Positions 34,483-45,217 are shown, counted from the stretch's first letter. The stretch is 64,000 nucleotides of DNA from Vibrio sp. SCSIO 43136 (GCF_023716565.1 NZ_CP071848.1:620001-684000); one strand, 5' to 3'. The notes: generated by a model not told the origin, from the sequence alone. Program-made: numbers and translations.

Positions 34483-34791
34483 TTGTAAAAATTCGCCGCT
34501 TATTTGGTCTAAACTTCCAGCAACCCATTACTACAACCTTAGCTTGCAAAATAGTCATTTCAATAACTTATCGTTTGGTTAGTAGCGTAATTTTTCTGTG
34601 TTAGTTAAAAACTTGTAATGCGCGCGTTGTTCGGTTGTGTCTGTTCTTGGTATTTATAACTTTAATAATATAAATCAATGGTTGATTATGCTTATAGATA
34701 GTTGGTAAATTAGGTGATGCTATTGAGATAAAGAGCAATAACAAGAATACAGACTGCTCTGCAAACCAACATTACAACCAATGGAGTTACT
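34483..34791. other. AT-rich intergenic region before the first abgT gene
   Basis: No gene and no clear terminator for the pilin operon are seen. GGAGTTACT precedes the ATG at 34792 as ribosome binding site. The promoter should lie in the AT-rich 34650-34760 stretch. Confidence 0.4.
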
Positions 34792-36351
34792 ATGAGTAAC
34801 CAAGCTGTGAGGCAGGCTCCGACTGAAAAACCTTCAGGAATGGACCGATTTCTAAACTTTATCGAACGTGCGGGTAACAAGATCCCAGATCCTGCAATTT
34901 TGTTCTTTTGGGCACTAGTTATCGTATGGGTATCATCAGCGCTACTTTCTAACGTTTCTTTTGATCTGATTAACCCACGTACTGGCGAAGCTCTGGTTGT
35001 TCAAAACCTACTGACAGGCGAAGCGCTAGCAAGCTTCTTGGCAAACATGGTGACTACGTTCACAGGTTTTGCGCCACTAGGTATCGTTCTTGTTGCAATG
35101 CTAGGTGTTGGTGTGGCTGATTCATCAGGCTTTATCACCACTGGCCTTAAGAAGATGCTTAACTTTACTCCAGCACGTCTTCTTACCCCGATGCTTATCC
35201 TTGTTGCTATCGTGTCTCACACCGCAGCTGACGCAGGTTACGTTCTGGTTATTCCACTGGGTGGTATCATCTTCCATGCGGCTGGTCGTCACCCTCTTGC
35301 GGGTATTGCTGCGGCATTTGCTGGTGTATCAGGTGGTTTCTCTGCAAACTTCATCCCATCAGGTATCGACCCGCTACTAGCAGGCTTCACCCAGACTGCT
35401 GCGCAAGTTCTTGACCCTGAGTACGTGATCAACCCACTAGCAAACATCTTCTTCACTGGTCTTTCTTCAGTGATCATTGTTGCTATCGGTTGGTGGGTAA
35501 CAGAGAAAGTTATCGAACCACGTCTTGCGAAAATGCCAGTCGATGAAGATGCTGAAGAAGCACCGGACCTAGGCTCTTTCACTGCAACTGAATCTAAAGC
35601 GTTCCGTTACGCGGGTTTTGCAATGCTGGCGGGTATTGCGCTACTTATCGCAGCAATCATGCCTGAAAACTCAGCGCTTCGTTCTCCTGAAGGTGAAATC
35701 ACTGCGTTCTCTGCACCTCTGATGAAGTCTATCGTACCGCTGATCTTTATCCTGTTTATCATTCCAGGTATCGTTTACGGCCGTGTTGCAGGTACATTCA
35801 AATCAAGCAATGACGTTATTAAAGCAATGTCTGACACCATGGCGACCATGGGGGCATACATTGTGATGTCATTCTTCTGTGCTCAGTTCCTATCTGCGTT
35901 TGGTCAATCAAACATCGGTACTATGCTGGCGCTATACGGTGCTGAAGGTCTGAAAGCGATGGACCTACCGGGTCAAGCAACGATTGTTGGTATGATCTTA
36001 CTAACCGCATTCGTTAACCTGCTGGTTGGCTCTGCATCGGCGAAATGGGCTCTGATTGGTCCAATCCTAGTACCAATGCTAATGGCGGTTGGTATCTCTC
36101 CAGAGCTTTCTCAGGCGGCTTACCGCGTAGGTGACTCAGTATCTAACATCATTTCTCCATTGATGGTGTTCTTCCCTCTAGTGGTTGTTTACTGTCAGCG
36201 TTACGTGAAATCGACAGGTATCGGTACGCTTGCATCTCTAATGATGCCATTCTCGCTAGCGATGTTGGTTGGTTGGACTATTTTCCTACTGGCTTACTGG
36301 GCGGTTGGCATCCCACTAGGTATTGCTGCTCCTTACACATACAGCATGTAA
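34792..36351 (+). CDS. AbgT-family transporter (first of two)
   Basis: The 519-aa integral membrane protein has the AbgT-family start (GMDRFLNFIERAGNKIPDPAILFFWALVIVW) and the conserved VSHTAADAGYVLVIPLGGII and GSASAKWALIGPILVPMLM segments. About 11-13 membrane segments including re-entrant hairpins are expected. The family imports p-aminobenzoyl-glutamate in E. coli, and some members export sulfonamides or p-aminobenzoic acid. The neighbouring gene is a paralogue with its own promoter region. There is no adjacent abgAB hydrolase, so the substrate is open. Confidence 0.88.
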   Translation: MSNQAVRQAPTEKPSGMDRFLNFIERAGNKIPDPAILFFWALVIVWVSSALLSNVSFDLINPRTGEALVVQNLLTGEALASFLANMVTTFTGFAPLGIVLVAMLGVGVADSSGFITTGLKKMLNFTPARLLTPMLILVAIVSHTAADAGYVLVIPLGGIIFHAAGRHPLAGIAAAFAGVSGGFSANFIPSGIDPLLAGFTQTAAQVLDPEYVINPLANIFFTGLSSVIIVAIGWWVTEKVIEPRLAKMPVDEDAEEAPDLGSFTATESKAFRYAGFAMLAGIALLIAAIMPENSALRSPEGEITAFSAPLMKSIVPLIFILFIIPGIVYGRVAGTFKSSNDVIKAMSDTMATMGAYIVMSFFCAQFLSAFGQSNIGTMLALYGAEGLKAMDLPGQATIVGMILLTAFVNLLVGSASAKWALIGPILVPMLMAVGISPELSQAAYRVGDSVSNIISPLMVFFPLVVVYCQRYVKSTGIGTLASLMMPFSLAMLVGWTIFLLAYWAVGIPLGIAAPYTYSM

Positions 36352-36675
36352 TCTTAGTCAATTCAATTTCCAAACCCCGCCTCGTGCGGGGTTTTGTTTT
36401 TTGTCAAATCAATATCTATGGTTTGGTCGTTGTTATATAAATAATTGATGGATTAAAATTATCATATAAAACTTTAATGCTTCATGTTTTTGAGTTTTTT
36501 TGTGGTTTAGTTTTTTATTGTGATTCTATATTGGATGTAATTACTTCTATTTTTTGGTTTGTTGAAATCTTATGTTGTTGCTATTGACGGTTTTGGGATT
36601 TACATAGATAGCGCCGTTTGATAAGTTCAATATCAACTTATTACAAGATGTGACACAACATATAGGATGTAGACT
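36352..36675. other. Intergenic region between the two abgT genes
   Basis: It holds the terminator of the first gene (36372-36402) and then about 270 bp of strongly AT-rich sequence (36410-36600), presumably the promoter of the second. No gene is seen. Confidence 0.5.
36372..36402 (+). terminator. Terminator after the first abgT gene
   Basis: AAACCCCGC-CTCGT-GCGGGGTTT followed by TGTTTTTT. Confidence 0.9.
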
Positions 36676-38232
36676 ATGACTGATGTAGTAGCTCAGGAAG
36701 CTAAGCCTTCTGGAGTTATCGGTTTCATTGAAAAAGCTGGTAAGAAAATCCCCGACCCTGTAATCATTTTCATGTTCCTGTTTGCCTTTTGCTTGGCACT
36801 AACAGCAGCGATGGATGGTGTGACGTTTGAAGTCCTTGGTAAGGGCGGAGAAATGGTTACCCACTCAATCAATAACATGCTGGCGACTGAGAACTTCCGT
36901 TGGATGTTTGATAATGCCCTGCTACAAAACTGGCTTGCGTTCGGCCACGGTGTACTTGGTGTTATTTTGATCGTAATGCTAGGTGTTGGCATTGCAGAAA
37001 ACTCTGGCCTTTTGACTGCCGTTATCAAAAAGGTCGGCCTAAAAATCAGTGATCGCCTACTTCCTCTCGTTATCGTTTTTCTAGGCATCATGAGTTCTCT
37101 AGCTGCAGATGCAGGCTACCTAGTGCTGATTCCACTGGCAGGCCTTCTATATGCAGGTCTTGGTAAGAACCCGTTAATTGGTATGGCAGCGGCGTTTGCT
37201 GGTGTATCCGCAGGCTTTAGTGCCAACCTTATCCCTGCAACGCCTGTTGATGTTGTACTAGGTGTAAACGCAAAGATCTTTGCTGAAACTCAAAACGTTC
37301 CTTTTGCAAACCGTATGGGTGAAGCGCTTAACCCAGCGACTATGCACTACTACTTCGTTCTAGTATCAACCTTTATGTTAGCCATCGTAGGTGCTTGGGT
37401 GACAGTACGTTTTGTATCGCCTCGTCTTGAGAAGATGTCTTACCAACTTCCAGAAGATATCAACTTCGATGAGTTTGAGCTTAAGCCAGAAGAAAACCGT
37501 GGCCTTGTATGGGCAGGTGTTGGTCTGGTGGTCTCTCTTGCGATTATCTATGGTCTAGCGGTTGGTCCTCTAGCGCCATACACTAACGAAGCGGGTAAAG
37601 AAGTAACGCCTTACCTAAACAACATCATCCTATTGATCTCTATGGTGTTTGCTATCACAGGTCTAGCGTATGGTGTTGCAACGGGCAAATTTAAGAACCT
37701 ACAAGACGTCGTTTCTGCAATGGTTAAGCAGATGAACACCATGGGCTACATTCTGGTACTGACGTTTTTCTGTTACAATTTCCTAGCGCTTTTGAGTTAC
37801 TCAGGTCTGGGTACTTACGTAACTTACCTAGGTGCGACTTTCCTACAGTCTTTAGGTCTACAGCAGTACCCAGCGCTAATGCTGATCGGTTTCATCATCA
37901 CGGTAGCGGTGATTAACCTATTCGTAGGCGGCCTAACCTCTAAGTGGATGCTGCTTGGTCCAATCTTTGTACCAATGCTGTACCAAGTAAACCCGAACAT
38001 GACGCCAGATCTCGTTTCTGCGGCGTACCGTGTTGCTGACTCATCTACCAACATCATTACTCCAATGATGAGCTATGCGGGCGTTATCCTAGCGTTCATG
38101 CGTAAGTACAAGCCAGAGCTAACCTTCGGTGACGTAATCGCAATGATGGTTCCATACTCAGTAGCCTTCCTAACGCTATGGAGTGCGGTATTGGTTGCCT
38201 TCTTTACCTTTAACCTACCGCTTGGTTTCTAA
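36676..38232 (+). CDS. AbgT-family transporter (second of two)
   Basis: The 518-aa paralogue of the preceding gene shares the same signatures: GFIEKAGKKIPDPVIIFMFLF, SLAADAGYLVLIPLAGLLYA and GGLTSKWMLLGPIFVPMLY. Divergence between the two is substantial, so the duplication is old or one copy was acquired. Separate terminators and AT-rich leaders show they are independently transcribed. Substrate could be p-aminobenzoyl-glutamate or a related aromatic amino acid conjugate. Confidence 0.88.
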   Translation: MTDVVAQEAKPSGVIGFIEKAGKKIPDPVIIFMFLFAFCLALTAAMDGVTFEVLGKGGEMVTHSINNMLATENFRWMFDNALLQNWLAFGHGVLGVILIVMLGVGIAENSGLLTAVIKKVGLKISDRLLPLVIVFLGIMSSLAADAGYLVLIPLAGLLYAGLGKNPLIGMAAAFAGVSAGFSANLIPATPVDVVLGVNAKIFAETQNVPFANRMGEALNPATMHYYFVLVSTFMLAIVGAWVTVRFVSPRLEKMSYQLPEDINFDEFELKPEENRGLVWAGVGLVVSLAIIYGLAVGPLAPYTNEAGKEVTPYLNNIILLISMVFAITGLAYGVATGKFKNLQDVVSAMVKQMNTMGYILVLTFFCYNFLALLSYSGLGTYVTYLGATFLQSLGLQQYPALMLIGFIITVAVINLFVGGLTSKWMLLGPIFVPMLYQVNPNMTPDLVSAAYRVADSSTNIITPMMSYAGVILAFMRKYKPELTFGDVIAMMVPYSVAFLTLWSAVLVAFFTFNLPLGF

Positions 38233-38258
38233 GTTCTAGGTTAAGTAAAAGAGTTGAA

Positions 38259-38289
38259 GATCCCTAGCCGAATGGCTGGGGATTTTTTT
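38259..38289 (+). terminator. Terminator after the second abgT gene
   Basis: GATCCCTAGCC-GAAT-GGCTGGGGAT followed by eight T; one internal mismatch or wobble. Confidence 0.85.
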
Positions 38290-38346
38290 TGTCTATTCAC
38301 ATATAATGCAGCGGTTTATATTGCCTTCCATTAAGCGTACGCTGAA

Positions 38347-38477
38347 CAAGTCCCTCCCCTTTTCAAGGGGAGGCTAGGAGGGGTTAAAATGCGTAGTTTC
38401 TAACTCAGACATAGCTTGTAAGAGCGTGAAGAACTTTTAACCCCCTCTAACTCCCCCTTGAAAAGGGGGAGGACTTG
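38347..38477. repeat. Bipartite palindromic repeat element (copy 2), upstream of tadA
   Basis: A 131-bp element is bounded by CAAGTCC/GGACTTG. Its left arm TCCCTCCCCTTTTCAAGGGG plus AGGCTAGGAGGGGTTAAAA pairs with its right arm TTTTAACCCCCTCTAACTCC plus CCCTTGAAAAGGGGGAGGAC. Each arm is a palindrome in itself and the two arms are inverted relative to each other. It matches copy 1 between dnaK and dnaJ but has no apical inserts. It lies in the tadA leader and ends 45 bp before the start codon. Confidence 0.78.
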
Positions 38478-38522
38478 ATTAGCGCACTTGGCAAGGCATC
38501 ACTCAGATCAACAGGCCACCCC

Positions 38523-39071
38523 ATGACCCAATTTACCCCACAAGACGAATTCTTTATGCGCAGAGCGATGGAGCTGGCTGCTATCGCTGAAGGCGAGGGC
38601 GAAGTCCCAGTTGGTGCTGTACTGGTCAAAGATGGTGAGATCATCTCTGAAGGGTGGAACCGTTCAATCTGTACCAATGACCCTACCGCCCACGCTGAGA
38701 TTCAGACCATCCGTAAAGCGGGAGAAGTATTGGATAACTACCGACTGCTGGATACTACGCTTTATGTGACCCTTGAGCCTTGCCCTATGTGTGCAGGAGC
38801 ACTGCTACATAGCCGAGTAAAGCGGATCGTTTTTGGCGCACCAGACCTAAAAGCGGGCGCAGCTGGAACCGTGCTTAACCTGTTTGAATCTCAAGCGTCA
38901 TATCACTATGCAGATATTGAGTCAGGTTTACTTGAAGATGAATGTCGTGAGCAATTACAGGCGTTCTTTAAACGTCGTCGTAAAGAGATCAAAGAGAAGC
39001 GTAAACAAGAGAAGTTGGAGCAGGAAAGGTTAGAGCAAGAGAAGGATTCTAATGGCAAACACCATGAGTGA
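38523..39071 (+). CDS. tadA: tRNA-specific adenosine deaminase TadA
   Basis: TadA converts A34 of tRNA-Arg(ACG) to inosine. The ATG at 38523 is chosen because the family begins just here (MTQFTPQDEFFMRRAMELA); an ATG 16 codons upstream reads through the repeat boundary. The 182-aa enzyme has the zinc site His57-Ala-Glu59 and PCPMC with Cys87 and Cys90. The C-terminal 30 residues form a highly charged Lys/Glu tail (KEIKEKRKQEKLEQERLEQ) longer than in E. coli. A repeat element in its leader may affect expression. Confidence 0.95.
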   Translation: MTQFTPQDEFFMRRAMELAAIAEGEGEVPVGAVLVKDGEIISEGWNRSICTNDPTAHAEIQTIRKAGEVLDNYRLLDTTLYVTLEPCPMCAGALLHSRVKRIVFGAPDLKAGAAGTVLNLFESQASYHYADIESGLLEDECREQLQAFFKRRRKEIKEKRKQEKLEQERLEQEKDSNGKHHE

Positions 39072-39096
39072 TGATGTTTGCCTTCGAGGGTGTTTA

Positions 39097-39231
39097 TCAG
39101 TCTAAACACGCCATAAAGCCACGACTACGCCAGATAACTTTCTTTTTGTTATTGGATAGCATGCGCTTACGACGGTTCGCTGATACTGACTTTTTCACTA
39201 GTCGTTTTAAGCTTTTATTCTTAGAGAACAT
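39097..39231 (-). CDS. Small highly basic protein, 44 residues, unknown
   Basis: On the minus strand AAGGGGAATACA precedes an ATG, a good Shine-Dalgarno at normal distance. The 44-codon frame encodes MFSKNKSLKRLVKKSVSAN, then RRKRMLSNNKKKVIWRSRGF and MACLD. About 16 of 44 residues are Lys or Arg. I recognise no family; the composition suggests binding to RNA, ribosome or DNA. It lies between convergent tadA and the mltF 3' end. It is below usual length cut-offs, so it may be missing from annotations. Confidence 0.55.
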   Translation of the reverse strand: MFSKNKSLKRLVKKSVSANRRKRMLSNNKKKVIWRSRGFMACLD

Positions 39232-39479
39232 TGTATTCCCCTTATTACCAATCTAACTACAAATGTCAGGTGTTTTCCCTGACCTATTTTTCTCACTTTG
39301 AGTAAGATCTTTATATCGAGTGTTCATGACGATTATATGACTACAAAGGAGAGTTTGTTTCGCCTGATCACAAAACTAAATGTATGGGCAGTAGGCTTGC
39401 TTTTCAAGGGGTGAGCTGGCGCACTCAAGGAGGAATGTGAGATGCGCCACCAAAATCTTGGTGGCACGACGTAAAACTG
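39232..39479. other. Intergenic region upstream of the small basic gene
   Basis: It should contain the promoter of the small gene and the mltF 3' region. GCCACCA-AAATCT-TGGTGGC (about 39446-39465) is a hairpin without a T tract near the mltF stop. No other gene is supported. Confidence 0.4.
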
Positions 39480-40997
39480 TTACTCAGATACCGCTTTGGC
39501 GCTTGAAATAGTGGTGTTTTCAGCGGCACTAATGGTTGATTCGGCGTTTGAAACTGCGCTTGAAATTGGCACATCAATCACCAATAGGTCATCAGTATCA
39601 AGCTGTTGATCGATAATACGTTTCTTATCGATATGACCGATGATGGATTGATAATAACGACGAATGTTTTCCACGTAGTTTCTTGCTTCATCGCCACGAG
39701 CATAGCCGTAGCGAGTGGTGCTGTAGTACTTTTTCTTTTTCAACAGTGGTAAGCGATCTTTTACATCGGCCCAAGAATCAGGGTCACCACCTTGGCGTTT
39801 GGTTAAGCGCCTTGCATCCATCATGTGACCATAACCAACGTTGTAAGAGGCTAGGGCAAACCAGATTTTTTCGTGATCAGCGATTGAGTCAGGAATACGC
39901 TTTACGATGCGACGCAAGTATTCAACGCCACCACGCACTGATTGCTCTGGGTTGAGTCGGTCGGTCACTCCAACGCTCTTGGCAGTCGGCAAGGTTAGCA
40001 TCATCATGCCACGCACCCCAGTGGGAGATTTTGCTACTGGATTCCAGTGCGACTCTTGGTAAGCGAGTGCAGCGATCAAGCGCCAGTCAAACTCTTCAGC
40101 ATGTTGCTTGAATAGTGCTTCCCACTTCGGCAGCTTCGACTCAAGAGCGCGGATAAAGGCACGGGTATCGACAAAGTCAAAACTCTCGATGTGGCCAAAG
40201 TACTTTTCTTCCAATTTGGCCAGTTCACCAGATTGCTTTAGCCCGCCAAAATACTCAATCAGCAAGGCATAGAGGCTTTCATCGTCTGAGCGACGCATGA
40301 ACCAAGAGGTTGGCTGGTCTTCCGTCACTTCAAATGCCACTGCAAGTGATGGATAAATCCGTTGGGCAAGGGAGAGCTCAACCGAATCGGCCAAAGTGAA
40401 TGGGATTTGTCCTTGGTTTACTTGCTGAAGCAGTTCATTGACGTCAGCGTTGTCATCGACGGTAAACAGAAGCTCCGGGTGTTGCTTTGCCATCAGGTTC
40501 ATGGTGCGCTCGAAATGCGAACCGTCTACCACTTCAATTGGCATCTGCTTTTCGATTAGCTGCTCGATATTACGCGGTCGCCAGCTGCCTTTCTTGTACA
40601 CCACCTGTTGGCTGACATAGTAATAACTCGGCCCTGCACGGAAGCTTTTTAAGCGATCAGGCGTCTGGCTCAAACCTGCGGCGATCATGTCGATTTCTCC
40701 TCGCTCAAGGGCGGGGAATAGCTCGGCAATACGATAGGCTGGTTTCATTTCGAGTTTAACGTCTAACTCATTGGCAAATTTTTTGGCGAGTTCGAAATCA
40801 AGGCCAGTGGGACCATCAGGACCAATATAGTAGGAAAGTTGGTTGTTGAGTGTACCGACGCGTAGAGTGCCTCGCTCTATTACTTTATCCAGCTCATTTT
40901 TAGGGTCTGATTCAATCTGGCAGCCTGCCATCCCGATCATACTGGCAACGATCACTAAGGCTTTACCCCAAGTGCTTCTCGCAACGGTATATTTCAA
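39480..40997 (-). CDS. mltF: Membrane-bound lytic murein transglycosylase MltF
   Basis: The start is set at TTG 40997, giving 505 aa with a lipoprotein-like signal (about 1-26, ending GMAGC); longer upstream codons look non-coding. An N-terminal solute-binding-like domain (about 40-270, RGTLRVGTLNNQLSYYIGP, GEIDMIAAGLSQTPDR) is followed by an SLT goose-lysozyme-like domain (about 290-440). The latter has LAYQESHWNPVAKSPTGVRG, holding the catalytic Glu, and FALASYNVGYGH. It cleaves peptidoglycan glycan strands at the outer membrane. It is divergent from purL, as in E. coli. The C-terminal tail after residue 470 is low-complexity. Confidence 0.93.
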   Translation of the reverse strand: MKYTVARSTWGKALVIVASMIGMAGCQIESDPKNELDKVIERGTLRVGTLNNQLSYYIGPDGPTGLDFELAKKFANELDVKLEMKPAYRIAELFPALERGEIDMIAAGLSQTPDRLKSFRAGPSYYYVSQQVVYKKGSWRPRNIEQLIEKQMPIEVVDGSHFERTMNLMAKQHPELLFTVDDNADVNELLQQVNQGQIPFTLADSVELSLAQRIYPSLAVAFEVTEDQPTSWFMRRSDDESLYALLIEYFGGLKQSGELAKLEEKYFGHIESFDFVDTRAFIRALESKLPKWEALFKQHAEEFDWRLIAALAYQESHWNPVAKSPTGVRGMMMLTLPTAKSVGVTDRLNPEQSVRGGVEYLRRIVKRIPDSIADHEKIWFALASYNVGYGHMMDARRLTKRQGGDPDSWADVKDRLPLLKKKKYYSTTRYGYARGDEARNYVENIRRYYQSIIGHIDKKRIIDQQLDTDDLLVIDVPISSAVSNAESTISAAENTTISSAKAVSE

Positions 40998-41113
40998 AAT
41001 CCAACACTCTCTTAAAACGTTTGAGCCTTTATACCAAAGCCTAGTAGAGCGGCAAAGTAAACTGATAAAAAACAGTGAAAATGGCTCAAAAAAACCGAAA
41101 ACGAAAAAAAACA

Positions 41114-41164
41114 ACGCAATCGGTTGCTTTGGTGGTTACGTCACAAAATGTTTTCCTCTATAAT
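41114..41164 (+). promoter_or_regulatory. purL promoter region with PurR-like box
   Basis: ACGCAATCGGTTGCTT (41114-41129) matches 13 of 16 positions of the PurR consensus ACGCAAACGTTTGCGT. A TATAAT (41159-41164) follows. The box lies just upstream of the weak -35, consistent with purine repression of purL. Confidence 0.6.
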
Positions 41165-41271
41165 ACGCCCGCATTGAGGAGGGGAAATTGGCTTAAGTTT
41201 GATAAATTCAAGTTAAGTAATTGAATTTAAACCAATATCACCTTAAACAACTGCATAAGAGACCTAAGCAC

Positions 41272-44200
41272 ATGAGAATTTTGCGTGGTTCCCCAGCTCT
41301 TTCTGAGTTTCGCGTTAACAAGCTACTTGAACTTTGCCGTGAGCAAGACCTGCCTGTAACAGGTATTTACGCTGAGTTTATGCACTTTGCTGACCTAAGC
41401 GCTGATCTAGATGCGCCAGAGTTAGACAAGCTAGAAAAGTTGCTAACGTACGGCCCAACGATCGAAGAGCATGAGCCTCAAGGTCTTCTTCTTCTGACGA
41501 CTCCTCGTCCGGGTACAATCTCTCCATGGTCTTCTAAGTCAACTGACATTGCGAACAACTGTGGTCTTGAGAAAGTTAAACGTCTTGAGCGTGGTACAGC
41601 GTACTACGTTGAAACATCTTCTGAGCTAACTGCTGATCAAGTTGAAGCGGTTAAAGCTCTAATCCACGACCGCATGATGGAAGTAGTGTTCACTGAGCTA
41701 GAAGCAGCTCAGGCGCTATTTACTACTGCTGAGCCTGCACCAGTGGCTCAAGTAGACATCCTAGCGGGCGGCCGTAAAGCACTAGAAGAAGCGAACGTTT
41801 CTCTAGGTCTTGCGTTAGCAGAAGATGAGATCGACTACCTAGTTGAAAACTTCACCAAGCTTGGCCGTAACCCGAACGACATCGAGCTTATGATGTTTGC
41901 ACAGGCGAACTCTGAGCACTGTCGTCACAAGATCTTCAACGCAGACTGGACTATCGATGGCGTAGACCAAGAGAAGTCTCTGTTTAAGATGATCAAAAAC
42001 ACGATGGAGCAAACGCCTGACCACGTGCTATCTGCATACAAAGATAACGCAGCGGTAATGGAAGGCTCTAAAGTAGGTCGCTTCTTCCCGAACCCAGAAA
42101 CTCGTGAGTACGGTTACAACCACGAAGATGCGCACATCCTAATGAAGGTTGAAACGCACAACCACCCAACAGCTATCTCACCATGGCCGGGTGCTTCAAC
42201 GGGTTCAGGCGGCGAAATCCGTGATGAAGGCGCAACCGGTATCGGTGGTAAGCCAAAAGCGGGTCTGGTTGGTTTCACCACTTCTAACCTACGTATTCCT
42301 GGTTTTGAGCAGCCTTGGGAAACTGACTTCGGTAAGCCAGGTCGTATCGTAAACGCACTAGACATCATGACTGAAGGTCCTCTAGGTGGCGCGGCGTTCA
42401 ACAACGAATTTGGTCGTCCAAACCTACTAGGTTACTTCCGTACTTACGAAGAAAAAGTAACTTCTCACGCAGGTGAAGAGATCCGTGGTTACCACAAGCC
42501 AATCATGATTGCTGGTGGTATGGGTAACATCCGAGACGAGCACGTTCAGAAGAAAGAGATCCCAGTAGGTGCGAAGCTTATCGTACTTGGTGGTCCTGCG
42601 ATGAACATCGGCCTTGGCGGTGGTGCAGCTTCTTCTATGGCTTCTGGTCAATCGGCGGAAGACCTAGATTTTGCTTCTGTACAACGTGAAAACCCAGAGA
42701 TGGAGCGTCGTTGTCAGGAAGTTATCGACCGTTGTTGGCAGCTTGGCGAAGAGAACCCAATCGCATTCATCCACGATGTGGGCGCAGGCGGTATCTCTAA
42801 CGCACTTCCAGAGCTTTGTGATGATGGCGAGCGTGGTGGTCTGTTCCAACTACGTGACGTACCAAACGACGAAATCAGCATGAGCCCACTTGAGATCTGG
42901 TGTAACGAATCTCAAGAGCGCTACGTAATGGCAGTTGCTCCAGAGAACATGGACACCTTCGATGCGATTTGTAAGCGTGAGCGCGCACCATACGCAGTAG
43001 TAGGTGTTGCTACTGAAGAGCGTCACCTAACGCTAGAAGATTCACACTTCGACAACACGCCAATCGATATGCCTATGGATATCCTGCTTGGTAAAACGCC
43101 GAAGATGCACCGTGATGCGAAAACACTGAAAGTTGATAGCCCAGCATTAAGCCGTGACGGCATCGAGATGAACGAAGCGGTTGACCGTGTTCTTCGCTTG
43201 CCAACCGTTGCTGAGAAGACGTTCCTTATCACTATCGGTGACCGCTCAGTAACAGGTCTTGTTGCTCGTGACCAGATGGTTGGTCCTTGGCAGGTGCCTG
43301 TCGCGAACTGTGCAGTAACGGCAGCAAGTTACGACTCTTACCACGGTGAAGCAATGTCTATGGGTGAGCGTACTCCAGTTGCTCTTCTAGACTTCGGTGC
43401 TTCAGCGCGTCTAGCTGTTGGTGAGTCACTAACTAACATCGCAGGTTCTGACATCGGCGACATTAAGCGCATCAAGCTTTCTGCGAACTGGATGTCACCA
43501 GCTGGCCACCCAGGTGAAGACGCAGGTCTTTACGAAGCGGTTAAAGCGGTAGGTGAAGAGCTATGTCCAGCGCTTGGTCTGACTATCCCAGTGGGTAAAG
43601 ACTCAATGTCGATGAAGACTAAGTGGAACGAGAACGGCGAAGATAAAGAAGTAACTTCTCCACTATCTCTTGTTATCACAGCGTTTGGTCGTGTTGAAGA
43701 TGTACGTAAGACGGTAACTCCTCAGCTTCGTACTTACCTTGGCGAGAGCTCACTGGTTCTTGTTGACCTAGGTAACGGTAAGAACCGTCTAGGTGCAACG
43801 GCACTAGCACAGGTTTACAAGCAACTTGGTGACAAGCCAGCTGACGTTGACAACGCAGAGCAGCTAAAAGGCTTCTTCGATGCAATGCAGACTCTTGTTC
43901 GTGATGACAAGCTAGTGGCTTACCACGATAAGGGTGATGGCGGTCTATTCGTAACACTTGCAGAGATGGCATTTGCTGGTCACTGTGGTGTGAAAGCTGA
44001 TATCGCAGCACTAGGCGAAGACGCACTTGCAGCGCTATTTAACGAAGAGCTAGGTGCAGTGGTTCAGGTTAAGAACGAAGACCTAGAAGCAGTTAAAGCA
44101 GTACTTGCAGCGAACGGCCTAGAAGCATGTTCACACGTAATCGGCTCTGTAGAAGCATCTGACGAGCTAGTGATCACTTCTGGTGAGACAGTTGTTGTTG

Positions 44201-45165
44201 AGCGTAACCGTACGGAACTACGTACTATCTGGGCTGAAACGACGCACAAGATGCAGTCACTACGTGACAACCCAGCGTGTGCAAACCAAGAGCACGAAGC
44301 GAAGAAAGATAACTCAGACCCAGGTCTAAACGTTAAGCTAAGCTTCGACGTAAACGAAGATGTGGCAGCGCCATTCATCGCAACAGGTGCTAAGCCTAAG
44401 ATGGCTATCCTACGTGAGCAGGGTGTTAACTCACACGTAGAAATGGCAGCAGCATTTGACCGTGCAGGCTTTGATGCAGTAGACGTTCACATGAGCGACA
44501 TCCTAACGGGTCAAGCGGTACTAGAAGAGTACAACGGCCTTGTAGCATGTGGTGGCTTCTCTTACGGTGACGTACTAGGTGCTGGTGAAGGTTGGGCGAA
44601 GTCAGTGCTATTTAACGCACAAGCTCGTGACCAGTTCGAAAACTTCTTCAAGCGTGAAGACACTTTCTCTCTAGGTGTTTGTAACGGTTGTCAGATGCTA
44701 TCGAACCTACGTGACCTTATCCCGGGTGCTGACCTATGGCCACGTTTCGTACGTAACGAATCTGAGCGTTTTGAAGCTCGCTTCAGCTTAGTGGAAGTAC
44801 AGAAGTCTGACTCTGTATTCTTCAACGGCATGGAAGGTTCACGTATGCCAATCGCTGTATCTCACGGTGAAGGCCGCGTAGAGGTTCGTGACGGTGAACA
44901 CCTAAACGCTATCGAGAACTCAGGTACAGTTGCACTACGTTACGTAGACAACCACGGTAACCCAACTCAGCAGTACCCGAACAACCCGAATGGTTCGCCA
45001 AACGCAATCACAGGTCTAACGACGACTGATGGCCGTGTAACTATCATGATGCCTCACCCAGAGCGTGTATTCCGTACGGTTGCAAACTCTTGGCACCCAG
45101 ATAGCTGGGGTGAGAACGGTGCTTGGATGCGTATGTTCCAAAACGCACGTAAGAACCTAGGTTAA
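41272..45165 (+). CDS. purL: Phosphoribosylformylglycinamidine synthase PurL
   Basis: The ATG at 41272 ([20 protein letters not shown]) gives 1297 aa, the normal size of the large gammaproteobacterial enzyme; an upstream TTG would add 17 residues not in the family. It converts FGAR, glutamine and ATP to FGAM in purine synthesis. Domains in order are the N-terminal PurS-like domain, linker, two AIRS-like ATP-binding domains ([37 protein letters not shown]) and the C-terminal glutaminase with [13 protein letters not shown] nucleophile Cys and SHGEGR. Codon bias is strong, as in dnaK. Confidence 0.98.
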   Translation: MRILRGSPALSEFRVNKLLELCREQDLPVTGIYAEFMHFADLSADLDAPELDKLEKLLTYGPTIEEHEPQGLLLLTTPRPGTISPWSSKSTDIANNCGLEKVKRLERGTAYYVETSSELTADQVEAVKALIHDRMMEVVFTELEAAQALFTTAEPAPVAQVDILAGGRKALEEANVSLGLALAEDEIDYLVENFTKLGRNPNDIELMMFAQANSEHCRHKIFNADWTIDGVDQEKSLFKMIKNTMEQTPDHVLSAYKDNAAVMEGSKVGRFFPNPETREYGYNHEDAHILMKVETHNHPTAISPWPGASTGSGGEIRDEGATGIGGKPKAGLVGFTTSNLRIPGFEQPWETDFGKPGRIVNALDIMTEGPLGGAAFNNEFGRPNLLGYFRTYEEKVTSHAGEEIRGYHKPIMIAGGMGNIRDEHVQKKEIPVGAKLIVLGGPAMNIGLGGGAASSMASGQSAEDLDFASVQRENPEMERRCQEVIDRCWQLGEENPIAFIHDVGAGGISNALPELCDDGERGGLFQLRDVPNDEISMSPLEIWCNESQERYVMAVAPENMDTFDAICKRERAPYAVVGVATEERHLTLEDSHFDNTPIDMPMDILLGKTPKMHRDAKTLKVDSPALSRDGIEMNEAVDRVLRLPTVAEKTFLITIGDRSVTGLVARDQMVGPWQVPVANCAVTAASYDSYHGEAMSMGERTPVALLDFGASARLAVGESLTNIAGSDIGDIKRIKLSANWMSPAGHPGEDAGLYEAVKAVGEELCPALGLTIPVGKDSMSMKTKWNENGEDKEVTSPLSLVITAFGRVEDVRKTVTPQLRTYLGESSLVLVDLGNGKNRLGATALAQVYKQLGDKPADVDNAEQLKGFFDAMQTLVRDDKLVAYHDKGDGGLFVTLAEMAFAGHCGVKADIAALGEDALAALFNEELGAVVQVKNEDLEAVKAVLAANGLEACSHVIGSVEASDELVITSGETVVVERNRTELRTIWAETTHKMQSLRDNPACANQEHEAKKDNSDPGLNVKLSFDVNEDVAAPFIATGAKPKMAILREQGVNSHVEMAAAFDRAGFDAVDVHMSDILTGQAVLEEYNGLVACGGFSYGDVLGAGEGWAKSVLFNAQARDQFENFFKREDTFSLGVCNGCQMLSNLRDLIPGADLWPRFVRNESERFEARFSLVEVQKSDSVFFNGMEGSRMPIAVSHGEGRVEVRDGEHLNAIENSGTVALRYVDNHGNPTQQYPNNPNGSPNAITGLTTTDGRVTIMMPHPERVFRTVANSWHPDSWGENGAWMRMFQNARKNLG

Positions 45166-45189
45166 TCAACCTTAGTTGTTAAATGTAAG

Positions 45190-45217
45190 ACCGCTGGTAA
45201 ATGCCAGCGGTTTTTTT
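45190..45217 (+). terminator. Terminator after purL
   Basis: ACCGCTGG-TAAATG-CCAGCGGT followed by seven T. Confidence 0.9.

Noticed and set aside
39068..39256. A 62-codon plus-strand frame after tadA.
   Set aside because: The opposite strand has a better supported 44-codon gene with a Shine-Dalgarno; the plus frame has none.
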